A stretch of 64,000 bases of DNA from Thalassia testudinum (taxonomy: Eukaryota; Streptophyta; Magnoliopsida; Alismatales; Hydrocharitaceae). The notes under the pieces were generated by a model, which saw only the letters and a program-made list of their open reading frames with translations, was not told the DNA's origin and did not search any database. The position numbers and the translations under genes were made by a program. Position 1 is the stretch's first letter, and every line of letters starts with the position of its first letter. The DNA lies in the NCBI GenBank assembly GCA_037157565.1, contig JAZHRO010000024.1, forward strand, positions 11,042,501 through 11,106,500, written 5' to 3'. This document shows positions 11,796 through 21,859 of this stretch, piece by piece.

Positions 11796-14540
11796 ATGCT
11801 TCCTCCGATGCGCCACCACCACCGCTCCCTCCTCCGCCGAGCCCTCCCAATTCTCCTCCTTCCCCCCAAACCACCCCCCTCCTCCTCCTCCCCTTTCCAC
11901 CCCTTCTCCTCCCTCTCTCCTCCTCCCCGCGACCGCACCCCTCCACCCAACGACCTCTCCCCAATCCTCAAAGAAGACGGCGTCGCCCTTCTCTCCTCCC
12001 ACTGGGTCGCCTCCTTCCACGACCCCCTCTCCCCTTCCCCTCCCGGCTCCCTCACCTCCCTCCTCCGCCGCCTCGAGCTCTGGGTCCTCGCCTACCAGAA
12101 GGCCTCCGCCGACGACACCGGCCGCTACCTCCCAAAATCCTCCATCCCCCCCGACGCCCTCTCCTCCCTCTCCTCCCTCCGCTCCGCCGTCCTCGACGGC
12201 CGCTTCTGCTGGGGCGCCCGCCTCCACCCCATCCTCCGCTCCCCCCGCGACCACGCAAACCCCCCGGACCCCTCCTCCCTCTCCAAGCGCAAGCTCCGCC
12301 TCCTCCTCACCGCCCCCCAACCCCCGCCTTTCCAGGACCGCGTCGTCCAGGAGGCCCTCCTCATGGTCCTCGAGCCCCTCCTCGAGCCCCGCTTCTCCCC
12401 GCGCTCCCTCGCCTTCCGCCCCGGCCGCACCGCCCACACTGCCCTCCGCGTCGTCCGCCGCGGCTTCGCCCCCTACCTCTGGTACCTCAAGGGCGACCTC
12501 TCCCCAATCCTCGACTCCCCCCCCGCGAACCTCGTCCTCGGCGCCCTCCTCCTCCACGTCCGCGATAAAACCATCATCGACCTCGTCAGATCCGCCCTCG
12601 TCACTCCGGTGGTCACAACCCTCCCGGAGGACGAGGAGAGGAAGAAGAAGAAACGGAGGAGCAGGAAGAACCAGAAGAAGCGGGAGCTCGCGGAGGATGA
12701 GCCGAAGCCCGACCCCTACTGGCTTGAGACATTCTTTGGGTTCGCGCCTGAGGAGGCCGTGACGACGCCGAGCTGGGGGCACCTCGGCGTGCTCAGCCCG
12801 CTGCTTGCAAACGTCCTGCTCGACGAGCTCGACGGGTGGATGGAGGAGAGGATCAGGGAGTTCTACCGCCCGTCGAAAACCGACGTTATCCGCGACGAGG
12901 ACGATCCCGAGTCCCGCGGGAACACATCGTGGCCGGAGTTCGTCCCGACGACGGGGCCGGACAAGACGAGGAAGATGGACTATATACGGTTCGGGGGGCA
13001 TATATTGATAGGAGTGAGGGGGCCGCGGGCCGACGCTGCGTCGCTGAGGAAGCAGCTTATCGAGTTCTGTGACCGGAGGTATATGCTGAAGTTGGACAAT
13101 GAGAGCCTGCCCATTGAGCATATCACGAAGGGCATAATGTTCTTGGACCATGTGTTGTGCCGCCGGATCGTCTACCCGACGTTGCGATACACGGCCACGG
13201 GTGGCAAGATTGTTAGTGAGAAGGGCGTGGGCACGTTGCTCTCGGTGACAGCAAGCCTCAGGCAGTGCATCAAGACGTTTAGGTATAGCTCTCCTTTCCA
13301 TTCCTATGGTAATTCCTCTTTTTCACTCATGATTCCACCTGATGGTGATTCCGGAATTGACAATTCCTCTACTACCAAATACCCATCTTATGTTAAATCA
13401 TGTCACCAAAGAAAACCAGATCCACGTGAGGTGCATAATGCATGGCTAAAAAAATGCCACTTACCTTGTAAATGGTCAAACAAATAACAGCTAACAAACC
13501 GAAGTCCCACCTATAACTATGATTGCTCGGGGTTGGATACTCTATCAAATGAATATGGGCTGTTTCAAAAGAGAGGATCGTTGGTTTCTCATAGTTAGTA
13601 ATTTCTCCTTCCTATCACTGCAACTCCTTTTCCCTTATTTACCGGATAGTCATAATTTGGAGTTAAAAAGAGTACATATGTACACACACATATATACATA
13701 CACGTGCACACATATGTACATATTTACCCACCCACTTACATACATACATATCATCTAATTCCATGCTAAATCAAAATAGAGATTTTTTTTTTTCCGAAAG
13801 GGATCAGACATAATAATTTTCTTCCATCAACATCAAAATGTAGGAAATTGGGACTCCTCAAGGGCGACCGGGAGCCTGACCCACAGCCATGCTTCCGAAT
13901 GTTCCACGCCCCGCAAGCCCACACCAATGCGCAGATGAACAAGTTCTTGTCGACCATGGTGGAATGGTACCGGTACGCCGACAACCGCAAGAAGATAGTG
14001 AACTTCTGCTCTTACATTCTGAGAGGCTCCCTGGCAAAACTTTATGCTGCGAAGTATAAGCTCAGGTCGAGGGCAAAGGTGTACAAGATTGCTTCGAGGA
14101 ACCTCAGCAGGCCACTGAAGGAGAAAAAGGGACTGTCTCCAGAGTACCAGAACCTCATGAGGATGGGCCTCCTGGATTCCATTGATGGCCTATTGTACAC
14201 AAGGCTGTCCCTTGTCCCTGAGACTGACTACACTGCACTACCGCATGGATGGAGGCCGGATCATGAGAAGATCTTGCTGGAGTACCTGAAGCTCGAGGAC
14301 CCGAAGACCCTCGAAGAGCAAAGGAATTGCATACGGGAGCAAGGGCTTTTAACACCACAAGATTACATGTCCCTCCTTGTGTGGAATTATAAGAGGAACA
14401 CGGGGTTAGTGCCCAAGATGGAGGGAGGTGACATGGAGAAGGCTAAGAAGATGTTGTTGGAGTTGAGTGGAGATGGCTTGAAGGGCGAAAGGGTGGAGAA
14501 TGAAGAGAATGGAGATGTCAAGCAGGCGGCACAAATCTAA
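11796..14540 (+). CDS. nMAT3: Nuclear-encoded group II intron maturase, nMAT3-like
   Basis: Two exons, 11796-13282 and 13844-14540, joined by a GT-AG intron (AG|GTATAG ... TGTAG|G) that restores an Arg codon, give about 727 aa. The N-terminus is rich in Arg, Leu, Ser and Pro, as expected of a mitochondrial presequence. The RT-like region includes GVLSPLLANVLLDELD (about residues 334-349). The catalytic YADD box is replaced by YIRFGGHILIGV, so polymerase activity is not expected. After it come LRQCIKTFRKLGLLKGD and an RNA-binding maturase (X) domain with YRYADNRKKIVNFCSYI and RGSLAKLYAAKYKLRSRAK. No HNH endonuclease domain is visible before the stop. The family splices group II introns in plant mitochondria. 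nMAT3 rather than nMAT4 is recalled from sequence, not searched. Exon 1 is extremely GC-rich, while exon 2 is ordinary. Confidence 0.88.
13283..13843 (+). other. Maturase gene intron with a TACATA-type microsatellite
   Basis: The 561-bp intron begins GTATAG and ends TGTAG. Between about 13673 and 13755 it carries an irregular run of ACAC/ATAC/CATA units. The reading frame drifts through the start of the intron but is unrelated to the family, so the splice is preferred over read-through. Confidence 0.85.
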
Positions 14541-14638
14541 CAAAGGTATGCGCTTTATGTTGTTGTTAGTCTCTCTTTTTTTCACGAAGATTCTAATATG
14601 TTGCATATTACACATGAAGTGGAGGTTTGATTCTGTAG
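14541..14638 (+). other. 3' flank of the maturase gene
   Basis: 98 bp separate the stop codon from the left end of the hAT element. No clear AATAAA polyadenylation signal is seen here, so the native 3' UTR may be continued beyond the transposon, near 19430 onward. Confidence 0.4.
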
Positions 14639-15355
14639 CAAGGTTTTTAAAAACATGAGACGATAACGAGGTAATTTGCCTTTATCGAGGTGAGGCGTAA
14701 GCCTCGAGGCGATCGAGGTGTAAGTTTCAGGATTTACATAAAAAATATAGAAAATGATATGATATATACTTGTAAGTGCTGATAAAGAAATAATAATGTA
14801 AATAATATATTTTCATAACATTTTTCTCCATCACAACATTGAAAGAGTGAAACTAAATGAGTGATGACATTTAAATAAAAAAATAAATATCCATATAATA
14901 TAGAAGATTAGAAACTATAATAAAAATACAAACTAAACCAACTTCCCAAACCGTTGGGAGACTTAAGAATTAAAACATACATTAAAATGAAGGTATATGA
15001 GACATTCACATGAAAAACTCAAAAGAACTAAAATACATTGCAGACTCTAGTCTCCTCCTCCTTAAACACTGTCAAGCTCATCAATGCTGTCGCTAGGTTT
15101 GATCGCATCATCCGAGTCATCCATATACTTCATCCTAACTTCATCTTCTACATTTTTCTTAGTATCTCTATCACTCTATTGAAACTCTTCCTCCTCAACC
15201 TCAATAACAGCTTTGCCTAAAAAATAAGTCTTTTTAAACAATATCTCTTAGAACCTTAATTTATAAATTTAAACATTATAGTTCAATAAAATATAAAATT
15301 ACATATTACCTTTACCCTTGTTCTTTTCCTTTTGCCTCTTTCTTCTCTTTCCTCC

Positions 15356-16221
15356 CAAGGTTTTAAATATCGATATCGTATCAACAAATCAAAGAAGGGA
15401 TATATCGCTGATATCGGGGAATTTTGAGGAAATCACTTAGAAAGACCTAAAATATCTCAAAATGTTTCAAATTTTATGAAAATTAACATTTTAATAACTA
15501 ATACATCACGAAGAAATGCCTAGAAGACGAAATTGTAAGTTTTAAATGAAAATATAATAGAAATACACTAATCACATATCAACAAAGTCATATATCGAAA
15601 AGAAATTGTACATAACATAATAATAATTGAAAAATGTTCATAATAATATTACTCAAAAAAAAGAAATATAAATAGTGTCAGAGTATTAAGTGACCACGCC
15701 AAGTACTGTGTGTGCATGTGTTGATATATCGGCGATGTATCAAATCTTGCCTACGTCATAGTCACAAGGTGGACTTGGCACGGGGTCTGCATCTATATTT
15801 GTATATTTTTACGTGTATTCATGTTGAGCATCCTCTCTACTAGGACCTTGATGATGATATCTCCCATCTCCTCTACCACTACTTTTTGCCTGTGGCTCAT
15901 TAACCATCAATGCATCATCATTTTATGTTCCTCTTGAAGGTGGCGAATCATGTGTCCGTGTGAGTTGTGTCCATGTAAGTCGTACAGGATAGGGGAGAAG
16001 AAAAGAAATGAAAAGAATCCATTTGAGTTGCACAAGCAGACAAAGATATGTGATCGACATATCTCCCGTATCGATCACATATCACCACTTTAAGGGAAAA
16101 ATTGAATTGCAGTTCTTCATTTTGGAGATATATCCCCTATATCCCTTGATATCGGCGATATATCCTCGATATCGGTGATATATCCTACATTGGCGATATT
16201 TCGCTGATATATCAAAATTAG
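15356..16221. mobile_element. Non-autonomous hAT-like element nested in the hAT
   Basis: The left end reads CAAGGTTTTAAATATCGATA, and the right end, reversed, reads CTAATTTTGATATATC, an imperfect inverted repeat. Both flanks are full of ATATCG/CGATAT subterminal motifs, dense at 16120-16215. The 8 bp outside are TTTCCTCC on the left and CTTCCCCC on the right, a 6/8 match to an 8-bp target duplication. No coding sequence is seen inside. It sits in what would be the 3' untranslated part of the larger hAT. Confidence 0.65.
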
Positions 16222-18575
16222 CTTCCCCCTACTTGTATTCCTCCTTTTGCTCCTACTAACTGCTCAAGATTAATAAGATCCTCTTCTAGAACTACAGTTG
16301 CAACAATCTCTTCATAAGCATCAATCTTTGTTTCACAAAGTTGTAACTCAGCGATCCACTTATCGTTTGAGTCAACTTCCTCTAAGCATAGAGGATCATC
16401 CATTGTCTCCTTCACCTCATTGTGTTTCAATTTCAAATTGAATATACAATAAATCAAGTTATTGAGTTTATCTTGTTTCAGCTTGTTCATTCTCTTAGTA
16501 TGGACCTACTCAATGAAAAATTCACCATTTAATTATTTATAATCAGCCTAATTATTATATATTACTCTAAATTTAAAACATTAATATGAACTTTTTACCT
16601 GATTAAAAGCACTCTAATTTCGCTCACATGCGGATGTGCTACAGGTCAAACTTAAAATGCACATGGCAAATTTCTTCAGCTCAAGTGTTTCATCACTAAA
16701 TGCTCTCCATCGATCCTCTGTAATGGAAAATCTGTTTGTAGTATATAGGAAAAATGCCCAAAATTTATTTATTTAAATGATAAAATCATTGAAAGGATTT
16801 TACCAGGACTCCTCTTCTTCTGAGCTTTAATAGCATCAGACTATCTAAATAATCTCCTCCATTAACAAATGCATCTATTTGGAGATCCACATTCAACCTC
16901 TCATCCTTGTTAGGAATCAGCTTCTGGAAGCATGAGTACAAACCCATCTTTACTTCTGAATCAACTGAAAAAGTTGATTCATATTGGCATTGGGGATTTA
17001 GAAAATAGGTAGCAACATGCAAGTGTCTGTGCAATTGCCTACCCCATCTTATGTCAATGATATCCAGATTGTCTTGTACTTTTTTTCATCATTACCCAAA
17101 TTTTTAACAATATCTTCCTTGACCCGATCCGTAGCCTTATAAATAAATTTGATGGGTGGATATTGTTTAACGTCCACCATTCTTAAAACCAATACCAATG
17201 GTTTGATTGTCCTTGTCACATAGGCTACACCAGGTCAAAATGTTCTACTTTTGAGGATAATATTTTGTATAGCTTGCCCTTGAACCTTTAATGCATAGCT
17301 GCTGCACTTTCACCTTTTTGAGGTGAAAAAAGATTCAAGAGCATCTTTTGCCATTAGCAATCTTTGCAAGGTAAGTAAAGTAGTAGCAAACCGAGTGATG
17401 GTAGGTCTTACCAAGTCTCTTCCTACATGCTTTTTTATCAAGGCCACCACCCAAGCATGTGCATATATGTAATTGATTATTTGTTTGGCTTTCTTGAAAA
17501 CAAAGTCATGAAGAGGTAACTTCATGATTTCCTCCAACATAAGGTCAATGCAATAGGTAGTGCATGGAGTCCAATACAAATGTTTCCTTTTTTCCATCAA
17601 TTTCTCTCTAATTTTTTTATAAGCTGTTGCATTATCTGTTATTACTTGGATAACATTGCTTTCGTCCACTTCTTTAAGTACATCATCCATCAATTTGAAG
17701 AGATAATCAGCACTCTTGATCTCATTAGAGGCATCAACAGATTTTAGAAACCACGTACCTTCTGGGTTAACCAAAATATTGATCAAGGTACGTCCTTTTG
17801 TTTCTGTCCAATTATCAGACATTAGGGTACATCCAATCTCTTCCCAAGATGCTTTCGCTTGGTCCATCATAGTAGCTATTATCTTGACTTCTTTCAAAAT
17901 CCAAGTTCGTAACTTATGCATTGTAGGACCTTTGAATCCCCTTCTATAGTTACTTACATCTTGAAGCATTTGCCAATAAGATGGACTGGTGGCCAAATTA
18001 AATGACAATTCATTCTCAATGAAGAATCTATCAATACCAAGACACATTCTAATTCTTTTATCTTTCTTCTAAGAAGAATTCAAAGTAACATGCTTTGGAG
18101 GACCTTGAGGAGCACTATCAGGTCCATCACTTCTAGGCCCGACTTTCTATCCAACTCCTGCAACAAATAAATTCATAGGATCCCTCACCACTTGGGCACC
18201 ACTTGATACTGTAGGTGCATTTTCATCGTGGCCAGATGGACCTTCTATTGTATATGCACCTATGCGACGAATTTCTTCCATTTCTTCTAGTGTTCTTCTA
18301 CCAACTTCTTTCTTTGCTAAGAATGCCTTAATTTTAGTTTCATCTTTAGGTGGCACCTTTGCACATGCCCCCACATTTTTGTGTGTTTTCGCTAAGTGCT
18401 CCTTTAGTCTTGCAATGCCACCAGTGATAGTTTTCTCATAGAAGTTGCACTTCACATACTTATATCTTTTCTCCTTTTGAGATCCTTAAAGGTTAATTTC
18501 TGTGCAATACTTCCATCCAGGATCTAACCTGCCAGTGGATCCTTCTTTTCCTCCTTTTATTGTCTTTGGCGTCAT
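16218..18575 (-). pseudogene. hAT transposase pseudogene (BED finger, DUF659, hAT C-terminal)
   Basis: The likely start is the ATG at 18575-18573 (MTPKTIKGGKEG). A BED-type zinc finger follows (CNFYEKTITGGIARLKEHL), with the second Cys replaced by Tyr and an in-frame stop just before it. Next is the DUF659/RNase H-like part (17310-18047) with MSDNWTETKGRTLINILVNP and VIQVITDNATAYKKI. Then come RVKEDIVKNLGNDEKKYKTIW and LHRHLHVATYFLNP (about 17030-17130). The C-terminal dimerisation end (16218-16490) has NLIYCIFNLKLK and DPLCLEEVDSNDKWI. Several frame breaks and stops separate these blocks. The enzyme would have cut and pasted the element. Confidence 0.85.
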
Positions 18576-19429
18576 GTCTAAAAGCATAACAATTGGACCA
18601 TAAGATTCAATTAAAAAATATAACATAACTACAAATGTGTAAATGATGTAGTGAAATGCAATCTAAAAGAGATTAGTAATTAAATAAATAACCTAAATAA
18701 CCTAAATCAGAGAAATAAATAAAACTAACAAATTAAAATGACCTAAATAGGCCATCTTGGAGCCTCCACTTAAGGCACAGTGATAAAACTGTTGGCAAGT
18801 TGCCAATGGGTTTAGTTGCTACTGCTATCGCAGCTAAACCTTGCCAAAGTAGAATCATCCAAATGCTTGTCAAAGCTATTGGCAAATTAGATGAAGCAAC
18901 AACAAAACTGCCTAAGTTGTTGGCAAATTTAGGTTGCAAGTGACAACAACAAAATCTTACTTTTCTTATGACCTAAATAGTTGTCAACTTTGCTTTTCTT
19001 ATGACCTAAATAGATGAAGCAAAACTAACACAACTACCATCTCAAACCAACTTGGACCAAAGTGCGGCGTTGCTAGACCATCGTACAAGCTGTTGGACCA
19101 CCGGCTATGCTCCTCCTCCTTCGACGATGTTGCTGCACCACCGACGATGCTCCTCCTCCTTCGATGCTGCTACACCACCGATTGAAGACGTGCCTCTGTT
19201 GGGTCGAACCACGATCACTGTAGGGTCTTTTTTTTCCCATTTCTTGGCTTTTAAACTGTGAAAGATGTCATATGACAAGCACATGACAACTTAAATAGCT
19301 TGAGGTGGTGCCTCAACTGTGCCTCACCGCCTCGCACCGCCTCGATGCGCCTCCACTCAGTGAGGCGCACGCCTCATGTCTGTAGCCTGAGGCTACCGCC
19401 TCGAGACTATCTTGGGCCGCCTCGCCTTG

Positions 19430-20434
19430 AGGGGTACTTCTCTACAGTCTCGAGATGCCCACTGGATTACAAAAGTTGATGGAGTAAAACATTGGAACAA
19501 ATGGTCCCTTCAGGAAAAAAAAAAGACTAATTCAATAGACAAAAAAATTGGGAAGCATGGTCCATGGGGACAAATTCTCTTTGATTCCTCCGCTTAACAT
19601 TTCTTTTGCATCCAGTGCAATTTTTCTGGCAAAATTTGTGATAGGTGAACCTTATGTTTGTAGTAGATGGCTTTGAACAATTTCTCATTGAGGCCCCCGA
19701 GCCTTGTTTCTGGATGACTGAGTGAATTATTTGTTAATCTGGTGTGCATGTCTGTGCGTGTGTAAACATATGTCGCGAGCTTTAAAACCCCAAAATTTCA
19801 GGAAATGGCGAGGACTTTTTATTCCACCGTTGGCCAAAACTAATCCACTCAACCTCACGCTGAGACAGCGAGACATCTTTTATAGTTTGGTTACTTTCAA
19901 GAACACAAGCCTTGACATCTCCTAAAATTATCAGGAATCTTTAAGACATCGTTGACAAAGGCCCTACACTTCTTAAAATGACATCATTACTTTCCAACCT
20001 AATGTCTCATAGCACTGTCTGCAGAGCAGCCTACTTAGTCTTTGGACGGTATACTTGATCATCAAAGCTGTTCCAAAAATGATCTCGATCTATCTCATCT
20101 CAAGCCTTTGTAGAAAAAGGGAAAGCAAAAAATAGGCTCTAGCAATTCTTTTGGGATGTGCCGCAAGAAGTAAGGGTGTACATGGGTTGGGTCAGGTTGG
20201 GACTCAACCCAAATCCAACCCACGATTTGCAGGTTGGGATATTTCTAACTCAACCCAACTCATAATTGGGTTGGGTTGAGTGAGTTGTTAACTAGTCAAA
20301 GTTTATGTTTATCTCCTATATCATTTCTATATCCTTTACACTTAATAAAAAAAATTATAAACTCCTAAACAACTTGTAATTTATAAAAAAGTGAATAAAA
20401 TAGTAAAATTAAAAAAATTCAAACAAAAAAATAA
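19430..20434. other. Intergenic stretch, no gene recognised
   Basis: No family-level coding similarity was seen. Around 20165-20295 there is a cluster of GGGTTGGGT/ACCCAACCC motifs starting TAAGGGTGTACATGGG, which resembles the end of a small hAT-type MITE, but no matching second end was found. The rest is AT-rich. Confidence 0.5.
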
Positions 20435-20630
20435 GGGGTTTTACAGATATATCTATGTAAACTTTTGATAAGATGTAAATATCCCTTTATACTTGGTAGT
20501 TACGTATATACTTCTATAAAGTTGCTCTGTTATGGTTGTATACCCCTACTCTGTTAAACTTAATGGAAGACGTCTAAAAAAATTAAAAAATTATGATTAT
20601 GCTCTTAAAATTTTTTCTGTACTTTTCAAC
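20435..20630 (+). repeat. Left terminal inverted repeat of the MULE
   Basis: It starts GGGGTTTTACAG and pairs along nearly 200 bp with the right end, at roughly 80% identity by eye. AT-rich long repeats of this kind are a hallmark of Mutator-like elements. Confidence 0.8.
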
Positions 20631-20631
20631 A

Positions 20632-21520
20632 CACCTCCTCTTGCCTCCTCCCGAACCTCCTCTTGATCTCCTTGACCTCCTCGACCTCCTTCCCAACCTC
20701 CCCTTGGCATCCAACTCATCCACGTCATCGGTCCCAACTTTACCTTGCACACCCCTTCCTCCCACTTCCACGTCACCATCGAGCCCTTCCACCACCTCTC
20801 CCCATCCCACACCCTCTGCCTTGAAGCCTCCCTCTCCCTTTCTTTGCTCCTCTCCTCCCACTCTGACGCCTTTTGCTCCCACCTCTCCTCCTCTCCTGCT
20901 CTCCTCCCCCCCTTTCCCCACTCCTCTCCTCCCTCTCTAAGGCCCTCTGTTCCTACCTCTCCTCTCCCTCCCCCTTGCTCCGCTCCACTCTGTCCTCTTC
21001 CATGTCATCGACCACCTTATCACTGCGCAAGGAGTGCTCCCACAACCCCTCATCGGCGAGTACTTCGCCTACCTCCTCAACCTCAGCTCTCCCTCAAAAT
21101 CCTACGCCTACTACTCCTACGACTCCCCCCCCGCTCAACCTTCTCTAATTGCCTCGACATCGTGTGGACCACTTTTGACCGGTACATGTGGATGACCACT
21201 CCACTGGCCTCATCGACTATGGCCACACCCTCTCTGACAATAGTCTCGTCTCTCATGATGAGTTCCATCCCCTTGTTGCCTTCCACTTCAAGGACCCCTG
21301 CCCTGAGAGCAACATAATGGATGACCTTGCCTCCCTCGTCCTCGATGCCTATATTGACCTTACCGCACGCCCCCTCCGCGTCCCCATCTTCCATGAGGCT
21401 TCCCTCCTTGTTCGCTTCGTCGACATCTATGGCTCATATTTTGGGTTTAGTTGATGGGGACAAGAGCAGGAGGAGGAAGAGGTGGTCAAGGAGGAAGGGA
21501 GCAAGGAGAAGAAAGAGAGT
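20632..21520 (+). pseudogene. GC-rich gene-like segment carried by the MULE, family unknown
   Basis: The segment between the inverted repeats is C-rich with strong C-ending codon bias, like the first exon of the maturase gene and unlike the AT-rich repeats around it. Coding-like text runs in three plus-strand frames joined by small shifts. Examples are SSHFHVTIEPFHHLSPSHTL (about 20760), LPQPLIGEYFAYLLNLSSPS in a second frame (about 21040) and FVDIYGSYFGFS at the end (about 21450). I do not recognise the protein family. The best reading is a captured, now frame-shifted host gene fragment. It could be a decayed gene native to the element. Confidence 0.5.
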
Positions 21521-21524
21521 GTGT

Positions 21525-21688
21525 TGAAAAATATATGAAAAACTTAAGGGACAATCATAATTTTTTTTATTTTTTAATATTTTTTTAGATGTTTTCCGTT
21601 AATTTTAACAGAGTAGGGGTATACGGTGATAATGGAGTAACTTTATAGGGGTATATCTGTAAATATCAAGTATATAAGGTATATACAT
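21525..21688 (-). repeat. Right terminal inverted repeat of the MULE, inner part
   Basis: This is the reverse complement of the inner part of the left repeat, including GTGTTGAAAA and the run ending in GTATATACAT. The outer 39 bp of the repeat were displaced to 26814-26852 by the copia insertion. Confidence 0.8.
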
Positions 21689-21829
21689 AGTTGAAGTAAA
21701 AAAGAAATCTTATTTTACTAAGTCGTCCCTATGTCTCTTTATATAGAGAAAGCCAAGGGAAAAATAACATAAGTCCAACAAAGAAAACAAGATAGAAAAT
21801 AGCCCCTCACAATAACACGTAACTCAACA
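21689..21829 (-). repeat. 3' LTR of the copia element
   Basis: On the minus strand it starts TGTTGAGTTACG, just after the purine run AAGAGGGAG (21830-21838), which is the polypurine tract. It ends CTTCAACT beside the target duplication. Confidence 0.9.
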
Positions 21830-21859
21830 CTCCCTCTTAAGCTGGAGCATATATATCTA

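Larger units (their letters stand above)
14639..19429 (-). mobile_element. Autonomous-type hAT transposon, decayed
   Basis: A hAT transposase pseudogene lies in the middle. Both ends carry clustered GCCTCG/CGAGGC subterminal motifs (14680-14720 and 19310-19428), as hAT ends often do. The left end starts CAAGGTTTTTAAAAAC and the right end stops GCCTCGCCTTG, so CAAGG and CCTTG are the short inverted ends. The flanking 8 bp do not match clearly, so the borders are approximate. It lies just downstream of the maturase stop codon. Confidence 0.75.

Noticed and set aside
11718..13301. A 527-codon minus-strand open frame and a 310-codon plus-strand frame over the maturase exon
   Set aside because: Both are shadows of GC-rich codons in the real frame; their composition is low-complexity Pro, Arg, Gly and Glu.
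20165..20295. Cluster of GGGTTGGGT/ACCCAACCC starting TAAGGGTGTACATGGG
   Set aside because: It looks like one end of a small hAT MITE, but no second end or target duplication was found.
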